A stretch of 12,919 nt of DNA from JAVKSM01 sp039583705 (GTDB lineage: Bacteria > Actinomycetota > Actinomycetes > Mycobacteriales > Pseudonocardiaceae). The translations under genes were made by a program, and so were the position numbers. Location of the stretch: the NCBI GenBank assembly GCA_039583705.1, contig JAVKSM010000099.1, positions 1-12,919 on the forward strand. Reading direction: 5' to 3'. This document shows, one piece after another, positions 1 through 7,292 of this stretch (the first letter of the stretch is position 1; each line of letters starts with the position of its first letter). The notes beneath the pieces are model-generated. The model was not told the DNA's origin, searched no databases, and saw only the letters and a program-made list of their open reading frames with translations.

Positions 1-209
1 GCGGCGCCCGTCGCGTCGCCGTCGCGTCGTGGTTCCTCGCGCCCGGGCTGCTGCCCGACCGGGTAGGGGCCGCGGCGCGCGCAGCCGACCCCTCGGCGAT
101 CCTGGCGGCCCCGCTGGGCGCCGATCCCCTCGTCGCCGACGTGGTGCTCGACCGGTACGACGCGGCTGTCCAACTCGCCGCCCGAACCTCCGGCTACCGC
201 AGCGCCTGA
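1..209 (+). CDS. Sirohydrochlorin chelatase-like (CbiX/SirB family) protein, C-terminal part
   Basis: Only the last 68 codons are in the window; the frame begins at base 3 and ends at the TGA at 207-209. The translation carries the family's C-terminal signature: a VASWFLAPGLLPDRV strand-loop, a short AAD segment, then APLGADPLVADVVLDRYDAAV. In CbiX/SirB-type chelatases this is the end of the second half-domain, which helps close the tetrapyrrole pocket. The usual role is insertion of Fe2+ or Co2+ into sirohydrochlorin for siroheme or cobalamin. The N-terminal metal-binding histidine lies outside the window, so metal and pathway cannot be judged. Codon use is strongly GC3, as expected for a real gene. 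Family confidence is good; the exact substrate is open. Confidence 0.72.
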   Translation, partial: GARRVAVASWFLAPGLLPDRVGAAARAADPSAILAAPLGADPLVADVVLDRYDAAVQLAARTSGYRSA

Positions 210-257
210 CCCGGGACGTCCGGTCGGCTCCCGATGCTCCCGATACCGTCGGCTGCT

Positions 258-1034
258 ATGCCCGACCTGGTGCACCTCGAGGTGGCGCGGGGTGTCGCCA
301 CCGTCACCCTCGACTCGCCGCACAACCGCAACGCCCTGTCCGCCCAACTGCGCCGCGAGCTTTCGGCGCGGCTGGCCGCCACCCGGGACGACGACGCCGT
401 CCGGGTCGTCGTGATCACGCACACCGGGCCGGTGTTCTGCGCCGGGATGGACCTGCGGGAGTCCCGCGGAGCTGGCGCGGCCGCGCAGGGCGTCAACGAG
501 CTCCCGGCGATCCTGGAGGCGATCTGGACCTGCCCCAAGCCGGTCCTGGCCCGGGTGGCCGGACCGGCCCGGGCCGGCGGAGTCGGGCTCGTTGCGGCCT
601 GTGACATCGCGGTGGCCGGGCAGGGGGCCAGCTTCGCTTTCACCGAGGTCCGCCTCGGGGTGGTTCCCGCGGTGATCTCGGTCACGGTGCTGCCCCGACT
701 GCTGCCGCGGGCCGCGCACGAGCTGTTCCTCACCGGCGAGACCTTCGACGCGGCGCGCGCGGTCGCCGTCGGGCTGATCACCAGTGCGGTACCTGTCGAG
801 CGGCTGAACGAGGAGGTCCGACGCTTCACCGACATGCTCGCGCTGGGGGCACCAGGGGCGTTGGCGGCGACCAAGGCGCTGCTGCGGCGGCAGCGCCCGG
901 TGTCCATCCCGGCGGACTTCGCCGAGATGCTGGCGCTGTCGGCAGCTTCCTTCGCCTCCGCAGAGGGCCAGGAGGGTATGCGGGCCTTTGCCGAGAAACG
1001 GCCGCCGTCCTGGGTGCCGGTCACTCCGGGGTGA
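258..1034 (+). CDS. Enoyl-CoA hydratase/isomerase family protein
   Basis: A crotonase-fold enzyme of 258 residues, the normal length for the family. The oxyanion-hole loop GPVFCAGMDLRE is at residues 57-68. The second active-site segment AGGVGLVAACDIAVA is at 106-120, followed by FTEVRLGVVPA at 128-138. Aligned by eye to rat mitochondrial hydratase, the residue matching Glu164 is kept (E130) but the one matching Glu144 is Gly110. This pattern, with GLVAACDI and SEVRLG-like motifs, resembles the methylglutaconyl-CoA hydratase (leucine degradation) branch more than plain short-chain enoyl-CoA hydratase, but no other leucine-pathway gene is nearby, so the substrate is not assigned. I chose the ATG at 258 because the family usually begins a few residues before the first strand; an in-frame ATG at 234 would add 8 unconvincing residues. 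Neither has a clear Shine-Dalgarno. The 3' end overlaps the opposing barstar gene by 14 bases. Confidence 0.9.
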   Translation: MPDLVHLEVARGVATVTLDSPHNRNALSAQLRRELSARLAATRDDDAVRVVVITHTGPVFCAGMDLRESRGAGAAAQGVNELPAILEAIWTCPKPVLARVAGPARAGGVGLVAACDIAVAGQGASFAFTEVRLGVVPAVISVTVLPRLLPRAAHELFLTGETFDAARAVAVGLITSAVPVERLNEEVRRFTDMLALGAPGALAATKALLRRQRPVSIPADFAEMLALSAASFASAEGQEGMRAFAEKRPPSWVPVTPG

Positions 1035-1335
1035 GCACCACCGACAGCGGTCGGTCGGTCCCGGCGGTCGCGGCGGCGGCCTCGCGCAGGACCCCGAGGA
1101 CGGCACGGTAGGTCTGCGGATCGGCGGCGGCCAGCCGGTCCGCGTGCGACCACTCCACCTGCTGCTCCCCCGCCGGCAGCCACGACAGGTCGACCAGGCA
1201 GTCGTAGAGCGCGTCAAGGTTGCGCCCGAACCACGGCGGGAAGGCCAGCGCCGACGCGATCGCGCCGAGCGCGGACGCCTTGTCGGTGGCCGCCCGCCCG
1301 TCGACCCGGGCCACCCGCCGTGGCCGGTCAGCCAC
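1021..1335 (-). CDS. Barstar family ribonuclease inhibitor
   Basis: A 104-residue protein with the barstar core PPWFGRNLDALYDCLVDLSWLP at residues 33-54. The NLDALYDCL segment matches NLDALWDCL in Bacillus barstar, where Asp35 and Asp39 contact the barnase active site; the equivalents here are D41 and D45. Known members bind and plug the active site of secreted microbial RNases in the cytoplasm. The gene follows the RNase gene directly: the chosen GTG at 1335-1333 overlaps the RNase stop by 8 bases, so its translation is probably coupled to that of the enzyme. No strong Shine-Dalgarno precedes it. A GTG at 1314 in the same frame is an alternative start. The obvious inference is that it is the cognate inhibitor of the RNase encoded just upstream. 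Its 3' end overlaps the convergent hydratase gene. Confidence 0.88.
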   Translation of the reverse strand: MADRPRRVARVDGRAATDKASALGAIASALAFPPWFGRNLDALYDCLVDLSWLPAGEQQVEWSHADRLAAADPQTYRAVLGVLREAAAATAGTDRPLSVVLTPE

Positions 1336-1777
1336 CGGGATCGACCACCAGGAAGGAACGGTAGTGGTCGCCGGTGTAATACAGCTCGTGACCCGCGCCG
1401 GTGACCAGCCGTCGGCCACCGCGGTCCCCGCCGCCTGGCGTGTCCACGGTGTACTCATGATAGTAGCCGCCCGGCTCGGTGGGCAGCAGACGCTCCCGGT
1501 TGCCGAACACCTCCCCGTCCTGGCGGTGGGGGAACGGCCCGTCGCGCTCGATGAGCCGCCAGGTCGTGGCGGCCCGCGGTGGTAGCGCGCACAGTGGCCG
1601 CACCGGCAGCGCCGAGGCGCGGGCACCGGGCGTGTCCGGGTTGGTGGGAGCGCAGGCCGCGGAGCCAACCGACGGAGCCGCGGCAGGCCCCTCGGTTGCG
1701 CGTTGCGCGAGGTAGCCGGAAAGCACCAGCACGAGCAGGCCGACGAGCGCGGCGCTGATCCGGGTGCGGGAGCTCAC
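1328..1777 (-). CDS. Guanyl-specific ribonuclease, RNase Sa/barnase group, with N-terminal membrane segment
   Basis: 149 residues. Residues 8-23 form a single hydrophobic segment after a basic start (SSRTR), so the protein is exported or anchored with its catalytic part outside; no clear signal peptidase site is visible. From residue 57 on it closely resembles RNase Sa of Streptomyces: LCALPPRAATTW, DGPFPHRQDGEVFGNRE, GGYYHEYTV, RGGRRLV and YYTGDHY. By alignment, catalytic Glu54, Arg65, Arg69 and His85 of RNase Sa correspond to E108, R119, R123 and H138, and the guanine-binding Asn39/Glu41 to N93 and E95. All are present, so it should be active. Family members cleave single-stranded RNA 3' of guanosine. 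The GTG start overlaps the stop of the upstream small membrane protein as GTGA, and the stop lies inside the start of the barstar gene, giving a three-gene coupled operon. The C-terminal cysteine of RNase Sa is absent. Confidence 0.92.
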   Translation of the reverse strand: MSSRTRISAALVGLLVLVLSGYLAQRATEGPAAAPSVGSAACAPTNPDTPGARASALPVRPLCALPPRAATTWRLIERDGPFPHRQDGEVFGNRERLLPTEPGGYYHEYTVDTPGGGDRGGRRLVTGAGHELYYTGDHYRSFLVVDPGG

Positions 1778-1959
1778 CGCCGCGCTCGCCGGCGGCCCCA
1801 CCGGTCCGATACCCGGTCGACGCCGCGGTCGATGGCGTACGCGGCGAGGAAGCACAGCGGCAGCAGCACGGCCAGCACCAGCGCGACCTGGACCGGGAAG
1901 ACGAGCTGGGTCAGCCACAGCTCCACCGAGTCCCACCACACCGCCACCCGGCCCCACAC
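1774..1959 (-). CDS. Small single-pass membrane protein, first gene of the RNase-barstar operon
   Basis: 61 residues with one long hydrophobic stretch at about 19-43 and a strongly basic tail (R45 to R61, many Arg), which predicts an outside N-terminus and a cytoplasmic C-terminus. The N-terminal third is rich in tryptophan (W2, W8, W9, W15). I recognise no family. The gene looks real because its TGA overlaps the GTG start of the RNase gene (GTGA), a typical coupled arrangement, and because the hydrophobic and basic segments make a sensible small membrane protein. The start is a GTG at 1959 without a clear Shine-Dalgarno. Its position suggests a role with the RNase, for example as a membrane partner or in export, but this is inference only. 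Confidence 0.68.
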   Translation of the reverse strand: MWGRVAVWWDSVELWLTQLVFPVQVALVLAVLLPLCFLAAYAIDRGVDRVSDRWGRRRARR

Positions 1960-1964
1960 AGGCG

Positions 1965-1981
1965 GCAGCCTACGCGGCTGC
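1965..1981. promoter_or_regulatory. Inverted repeat in a divergent intergenic region
   Basis: GCAGCC (1965-1970) and GGCTGC (1976-1981) form a perfect 6-base inverted repeat with a 5-base spacer. It sits in the 39 bases between the divergent starts of the small membrane protein (minus) and the dehydrogenase (plus), where an operator would be expected. It is short and this DNA is GC-rich, so chance is possible. Confidence 0.3.
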
Positions 1982-1986
1982 GCAGG

Positions 1987-1992
1987 TAGGTT
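1987..1992 (+). promoter_or_regulatory. Candidate -10 box of a leaderless promoter for the dehydrogenase gene
   Basis: TAGGTT fits the actinobacterial TANNNT -10 consensus and is followed by 6 bases and then the ATG at 1999. That is the spacing seen when transcription starts at the start codon itself. There is no Shine-Dalgarno before the ATG, which agrees with a leaderless mRNA. No convincing -35 is visible. Confidence 0.4.
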
Positions 1993-1998
1993 CGGCGC

Positions 1999-2964
1999 AT
2001 GTTCGCTGTCTACGCCACAGCGCCCAACCCGGAGGATCCGCTGGCTTCCCTAGCCGTCGGGGAGCGCCCGGATCCGGAGGTGCCCGACGGCTGGGTGACG
2101 GTGCGGGTCAGTGCCGCCAGCCTCAACTGGCACGACCTGTGGACCTTGCGCGGGGTGGGCATCAAGCCCGACCAGTTCCCGATGATCCTCGGTTGCGACG
2201 GCGTCGGGACACTGCCCGACGGCACCGAGGTCGTGCTGCACTCGATCGTCGGCGACCCGGGCTGGCAGGGCGACGAGACGCTCGACCCCACCCGCTCGAC
2301 GCTCACCGAGCGCTACCCGGGGACGTTCGCCGAGACCGTCGCGGTTCCGGCCCGCAACGCCGTGCCCAAGCCGCCGCGCCTCTCGACCAGCGAGGCCGCC
2401 TGCATGGGCACGGCGTGGTTGACCGCCTACCGGATGATCTTCACGAAGTCCGGGTTGCGGCCCGGGCAGACGATGCTCGTGCAGGGCGCGTCCGGTGGCG
2501 TGGCGACCGCGCTGACCCAGCTCGGGCGGGCCGCCGGGCTTCGGGTGTGGGCCACCGGGCGCAGCGAAGAGAAGCGCGCGCTGGCGAAGCGGCTCGGGGC
2601 GCACGACGTCTTCGAGACCGGCGAGCGGCTGCCGACCCGGGTGGACGGGGTGTTCGAGACGGTCGGCGAGGCGACGTGGAAGCACTCCATGCGGTCGCTG
2701 CGGCCCGGCGGCGTGATCGTCTGTTCCGGGGCGACGAGCGGGCACAACCCGCCGGCGGATCTGCGGCGACTGTTCTTCCAGCAACTGCGGGTGGTGGGTT
2801 CGACGATGGGCAGCCTCGACGAGCTGCGCGACCTGCTCGCCTTCGTCGACGTGGCCGGCATCCGCCCGGAGGTCGGGCTGGAGCTGCCCATGGACCGCGC
2901 CGAGGAGGGCTTTCGCGCCATGACCGAGGGCCGCACCGCCGGAAAGATCGTCTTCACCCGCTGA
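1999..2964 (+). CDS. Medium-chain dehydrogenase/reductase, quinone oxidoreductase-like
   Basis: 321 residues, typical for zinc-independent members of the MDR superfamily. The N-terminal GroES-like domain (about 1-125) contains SLNWHDLWTLRG and the GCDGVG loop but lacks both the catalytic zinc ligands and the four-cysteine structural zinc loop. The Rossmann domain has the nucleotide-binding loop VQGASGGVATALTQLG at about 161-176, followed by ATGRSEEKR at 185-193, whose Arg/Ser/Lys favour NADP(H). The C-terminus ends with the family's GKIVFTR. Such enzymes reduce quinones, enones or other activated alkenes; the substrate cannot be told from sequence. Start at ATG 1999, directly after a possible leaderless -10 box. 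It diverges from the RNase operon and converges on the Uma2-type gene. Confidence 0.9.
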   Translation: MFAVYATAPNPEDPLASLAVGERPDPEVPDGWVTVRVSAASLNWHDLWTLRGVGIKPDQFPMILGCDGVGTLPDGTEVVLHSIVGDPGWQGDETLDPTRSTLTERYPGTFAETVAVPARNAVPKPPRLSTSEAACMGTAWLTAYRMIFTKSGLRPGQTMLVQGASGGVATALTQLGRAAGLRVWATGRSEEKRALAKRLGAHDVFETGERLPTRVDGVFETVGEATWKHSMRSLRPGGVIVCSGATSGHNPPADLRRLFFQQLRVVGSTMGSLDELRDLLAFVDVAGIRPEVGLELPMDRAEEGFRAMTEGRTAGKIVFTR

Positions 2965-3001
2965 CCAGGAACCCCTGGCACGTCACCGCGGGTCTCCGGT
3001 G
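2965..3001. terminator. Two small stem-loops between convergent genes
   Basis: CCAGG (2965-2969) pairs with CCTGG (2974-2978) around a 4-base loop, immediately after the dehydrogenase stop. CACCG (2984-2988) pairs with CGGTG (2997-3001) around an 8-base loop. The 62-base gap separates two convergent genes, so termination in both directions is needed here. There is no T-run, as is common in actinobacteria, so this is only a candidate. Confidence 0.3.
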
Positions 3002-3026
3002 CCGCCTCGTCAGGGGCTCGTCGGCG

Positions 3027-3587
3027 TCACCCGCTCAGCCGGCCCAGCAGCTCCACCGGCACCAGCCGCACCGGGAACGGCCGCTGCGCCTGCCAGGACT
3101 GGCCGCCAGCCACGCAGGCGACCTCGGCGTAGCCGCCGTCGGCGCCGACCTCGAAGGCCCGCAGGCTGGGTACCAACGGGTCGAGCACCCAGTAGGACGC
3201 GGCGCCCATCCGCTCGTACGCGGCCTTCTTGAGGTTGAGGTCGACCAGCCGGCTGCTCGGCGAGATCACCTCGACCGCGAGCACCGGCGCGACCGGCAGG
3301 TTCTTCTCGGTGAGGTCGTCGAACCGGGCGACGAGCACGTCGGGTTGCAGCTCGTTGTGCAGGTCGGTGCGCACCGCGAACGGCGCGCTGAGCACGTAGA
3401 ACTCGTCGGGGCAGGCATCGTCGAGCACCCGGTGCAGGCCGAAGGTCAGCGCCTGGTGCCGCAGCCCGGGAGCCGGGCTCACCAGGAGCTCCCCGTCGAT
3501 GAGCTCGTAGCGCCGGCCGTCATCGGGCATCTCCTCCAGGTCGTGGACCGTGAAGGGAGCGCTCGCACCAGCGATCATGCTGGTCAT
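3027..3587 (-). CDS. Uma2 family (DUF820) restriction-endonuclease-fold protein
   Basis: 186 residues from the ATG at 3587. The family's landmarks are in order: RRYELIDGELLVSPAPG (residues 25-41), LQPDVLVAR around D83, LAVEVISPSSR with E106, and DLNLKKAAYERMG with a lysine at 120, then YWVLDP. The Asp, Glu-x-Val and Lys residues fit the PD-(D/E)XK nuclease core predicted for Uma2 proteins, so the core appears intact. The biological role of the family is poorly known. The ATG at 3587 has a very good Shine-Dalgarno, whereas a longer TTG start at 3614 has none. It lies 54 bases downstream of lepA in the same direction and could be read from lepA transcripts. Confidence 0.9.
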   Translation of the reverse strand: MTSMIAGASAPFTVHDLEEMPDDGRRYELIDGELLVSPAPGLRHQALTFGLHRVLDDACPDEFYVLSAPFAVRTDLHNELQPDVLVARFDDLTEKNLPVAPVLAVEVISPSSRLVDLNLKKAAYERMGAASYWVLDPLVPSLRAFEVGADGGYAEVACVAGGQSWQAQRPFPVRLVPVELLGRLSG

Positions 3588-3600
3588 GATTCCCCCTTTC
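3588..3600 (-). promoter_or_regulatory. Ribosome binding site of the Uma2-type gene
   Basis: On the minus strand GAAAGGGGGAATC precedes the ATG at 3587. The AAAGGGGGA core, 4 bases from the start codon, is one of the strongest Shine-Dalgarno sequences in the window and fixes the start. Confidence 0.7.
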
Positions 3601-3612
3601 GTGAGCGACGCC

Positions 3613-3638
3613 AACCCTGCCGCGGCAGCCTGACGGTT
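3613..3638. repeat. Palindrome in the lepA-Uma2 gap
   Basis: A perfect 12-base palindrome CTGCCGCGGCAG (3617-3628) is flanked by AACC (3613-3616) and GGTT (3635-3638), which can also pair. It lies in the 54-base gap just downstream of the lepA stop. It could act as a terminator or attenuator hairpin for lepA, or as an operator for the next gene. No T-run follows. Confidence 0.35.
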
Positions 3639-3641
3639 CCC

Positions 3642-5489
<1,848 letters not shown>

Positions 5490-5497
5490 TCAGTGGT

Positions 5498-5501
5498 CCT
5501 C
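5498..5501 (-). promoter_or_regulatory. Ribosome binding site of lepA
   Basis: GAGG on the minus strand ends 8 bases before the GTG at 5489 and supports that start codon. Confidence 0.55.
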
Positions 5502-5532
5502 GGTGGAAGTCGGGAGACCCTTCCATCGTCCC

Positions 5533-5637
5533 ATGCCGCGGCCTGTGCCCCCCGTTCGCTCAGGGCAGGTTGCCGGGGACGCCGACCGGGTCAAGCTCAC
5601 CCTGCACGGAAAGTTCCTGCCGTACCGGGTGTGGTGA
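5533..5637 (+). CDS. Possible small protein upstream of rpsT
   Basis: A 34-codon open frame from ATG 5533 to TGA 5635-5637. Its second half (from GAC at 5578) shows nearly perfect GC3 codon choice and encodes a plausible peptide, DADRVKLTLHGKFLPYRVW. It starts in the lepA-rpsT divergent gap, otherwise 257 bases without a gene, and ends just before the rpsT promoter. GTG at 5545 is another possible start. No Shine-Dalgarno is obvious and I know no family, so it may be chance or a remnant of a longer gene. Confidence 0.22.
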   Translation: MPRPVPPVRSGQVAGDADRVKLTLHGKFLPYRVW

Positions 5638-5646
5638 GATCCCGGT

Positions 5647-5676
5647 TTGGGAGCGGACACTGCCGGCTGATATCCT
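5647..5676 (+). promoter_or_regulatory. Candidate sigma-70 type promoter of rpsT
   Basis: TTGGGA (5647-5652) and TATCCT (5671-5676) are separated by 18 bases. Both resemble the housekeeping consensus, and the -10 is one of the few AT-rich spots in the region. Transcription from about 5683 would leave a leader of roughly 64 bases before the GTG of rpsT. Confidence 0.55.
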
Positions 5677-5746
5677 CGATCCTCACGGAGCAGCCGAATC
5701 CTGTCGGCACCTGGACCCCCGAGATGGAAACCGACGAGGCAGACGC

Positions 5747-6007
5747 GTGGCCAACATCAAGTCACAGATCAAGCGGATCCGTACCAACGAGAAGCGGCGG
5801 CTTCGCAACAAGTCCGTCAAGTCCTCGGTGAAGACGGCCATCCGCAAGTTCCGTGAGGCCGCCGAGGCCGGCGACACGGAGCGGGCCACCGAGCTCCTGC
5901 GGGCGGCCAGCCGCCAGCTCGACAAGGCGGCCAGCAAGGGCGTACTGCACCGCAACCAGGCGGCGAACAAGAAGTCCGCCATGGCCAGGAAGGCCAACGC
6001 GCTCTGA
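5747..6007 (+). CDS. rpsT: 30S ribosomal protein S20
   Basis: 86 residues, the normal length for S20. The highly basic N-terminus ANIKSQIKRIRTNEKRRLRNKS and the end LHRNQAANKKSAMARKANAL are characteristic, and a hydrophobic/acidic middle helix (FREAAEAGDTERATELLRAA) lies between them. S20 binds 16S rRNA at the bottom of the small subunit and is an early assembly protein. The GTG at 5747 is chosen because the protein family begins exactly there and because GAGG (5735-5738) lies 8 bases upstream; the same frame is open further upstream, but that part is non-coding. The gene converges on holA with 40 C-rich bases between the stop codons. Confidence 0.98.
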   Translation: MANIKSQIKRIRTNEKRRLRNKSVKSSVKTAIRKFREAAEAGDTERATELLRAASRQLDKAASKGVLHRNQAANKKSAMARKANAL

Positions 6008-6047
6008 CCCGGTCCCCCACCGCCTCCCTAGCACCTCCCTGCCCCTC

Positions 6048-7022
6048 TCACGGCCGCTGGCGGGCCTCGACGATCCGCAGCACGGCTGACTCCAGGGCGT
6101 AGGACGGATCAGCCGCGACGCCCTTGACTGCGGCGTTGACGGCAGCCACCACCGCCATCGCGTCGGCCAGTGCGTCCGGTTGCCAGCCCCGTGCCTGCGA
6201 CTGTGCTTTGCGCACCTTCCACGGCGGCAGCCCGAGCCGGCTCGCAAGCCGGTAGGGGTCACCGCGACCGGCAGCGGTCACCCGGGACACCGTGCGCACC
6301 GCATCGGCCAGGGCGTCGGCGACGAGCACGTGAGCCACCCCCGAATCCAGTGCCCAACGCAGCGCCTCCAGCGCGCCGGCCCGGTCCCCGCTGACCGCCT
6401 TCTCCGCGACCGCGAACCCGGTGACCTCGGCCCGTCCCCGGTGGTAGCGACGCACCGCGGCCTCGTCGACCGGGCCGCCGTTGTCGGCGACGAGTTGGGA
6501 TGCAGCGGCGGCGAGCTCCCGCAGGTCGGAGCCGACGGCGTCGACCAGGGCACTGACCGCGGCGGCTGCGATCCGGCCGCCGACCCGGCGCACTTCGGAA
6601 CGCACGAAGTCGGCACGCTCGTCGAAGCGGGTGATCCTGGGGCACTCCACGACGGCGGCGGCCTGGCGCACCTCGTCGGCCAGAGCCCTGCCCCGGGCCC
6701 CGCCGGCGTGCAGCACCACGAGCGTGACCCCGGCAGCCGGTGCCGCGGCGTACTCGGCGATCGCCGAGGCGACGTCCTTGCCAGCCTCCTGCGCGGCCTC
6801 GAGCACGACGACCCGGCCTTCGGCGAACAGCGACGGGCTGAGACGCTCGGCCAGCTCCGGGCGGGTGAGGCCGGCTGCGTGGACCCGGCGCACCTCGGCC
6901 GCCGGGTCGGCGAGCCGGGCCACCTCGACGGCGGCCTGCACGGCCCGCTCGACGAGCAGCTCCTCCTCGCCGAGCACCAGTGTCACCGGCTGTGTCCGCA
7001 CCGAGGGGCTCACGCGCGGCAT
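6048..7022 (-). CDS. holA: DNA polymerase III subunit delta
   Basis: 324 residues, as expected for actinobacterial HolA. The N-terminus (QPVTLVLGEEELLVERAV, from about residue 11) is the typical start of the delta-subunit AAA+-like domain, which keeps the fold but no functional Walker motif. The middle SDLRELAAAASQLV and the end PSYALESAVLRIVEA also fit the family. Delta opens the beta sliding clamp within the clamp-loader complex during replication. The ATG at 7022 gives the family length; GTG codons at 7013 and 7001 in the same frame are alternatives, and none has a good Shine-Dalgarno. In many actinobacteria comEC lies just upstream of holA; here the upstream neighbour is the divergent SAM-riboswitch/threonine synthase unit. 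Confidence 0.93.
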   Translation of the reverse strand: MPRVSPSVRTQPVTLVLGEEELLVERAVQAAVEVARLADPAAEVRRVHAAGLTRPELAERLSPSLFAEGRVVVLEAAQEAGKDVASAIAEYAAAPAAGVTLVVLHAGGARGRALADEVRQAAAVVECPRITRFDERADFVRSEVRRVGGRIAAAAVSALVDAVGSDLRELAAAASQLVADNGGPVDEAAVRRYHRGRAEVTGFAVAEKAVSGDRAGALEALRWALDSGVAHVLVADALADAVRTVSRVTAAGRGDPYRLASRLGLPPWKVRKAQSQARGWQPDALADAMAVVAAVNAAVKGVAADPSYALESAVLRIVEARQRP

Positions 7023-7107
7023 GGTCGCATGCCGGGGCGAGGGCACCGACCGGGTGAGGCAGCTCCCAGATCGCGGAACGCTCTGGCCCGCGCCGTGCGC
7101 GGTGACG

Positions 7108-7113
7108 TACCGT
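7108..7113 (+). promoter_or_regulatory. Candidate -10 box upstream of the SAM riboswitch
   Basis: TACCGT fits TANNNT and lies about 24 bases before the first base of the aptamer P1 helix, a suitable distance for a transcription start near 7120. No clear -35 is seen, so the assignment is weak. Confidence 0.28.
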
Positions 7114-7136
7114 GGCAGAGACACAACTGAACACGG

Positions 7137-7281
7137 CTCATCCAGAGGGGCAGAGGGAACGGCCCTGCGAAGCCCCGGCAACCGGCGTCAACCGCCGTAC
7201 CGCGCTGCGGCGCCTCCGTGTCCGCGAGGTGCTCCGACGACCACGGTGCCAATTCCGACCTGCGCGAGCGGGACAGATGAG
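7137..7281 (+). promoter_or_regulatory. SAM riboswitch, class I (S-box)
   Basis: The conserved S-box segments appear in order: CTCATC (7137-7142), AGAGGGG (7144-7150), AGAGGGAACGGCCC, GAAGCCCCGGCAACC (7170-7184 region), GGTGCCAATTCC (7245-7256) and AGATGAG (7275-7281). P1 is CTCATC paired with GATGAG (7276-7281). P2 is GGGGC (7147-7151) with GCCCC (7172-7176). P4 is CCTGC (7259-7263) with GCGGG (7268-7272) closed by a GCGA tetraloop. P3 starts with ACCG (7181-7184) pairing CGGT (7244-7247) and is unusually long. The known ligand is S-adenosylmethionine, which in this class normally turns the downstream gene off. P1 ends inside the ribosome binding site of the next gene, pointing to control of translation initiation. 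Confidence 0.93.
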
Positions 7282-7284
7282 GAG
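7279..7284 (+). promoter_or_regulatory. Ribosome binding site of the threonine synthase gene, overlapping riboswitch P1
   Basis: GAGGAG ends 8 bases before the ATG at 7293. Its first three bases are also the last three of the P1 3' strand. GAGG (7279-7282) can alternatively pair with CCTC (7286-7289). Both structures would hide the site from the ribosome. Confidence 0.75.
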
Positions 7285-7292
7285 ACCTCGCG

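Noticed and set aside
5624..5646. ACCGGG/CCCGGT inverted repeat followed by TTT before rpsT
   Set aside because: Six pairs with an 11-base loop and only three T residues. It overlaps the likely promoter, so a terminator is unlikely.
5570..5746. N-terminal extension of S20
   Set aside because: The S20 family starts at the GTG at 5747, which has its own Shine-Dalgarno, and a promoter-like element lies inside the extension.
7137..7281. SAM-IV riboswitch instead of SAM-I
   Set aside because: SAM-IV is common in actinobacteria and shares the core, but the P4 with GNRA loop followed by AGATGAG closing P1 is the class I layout.
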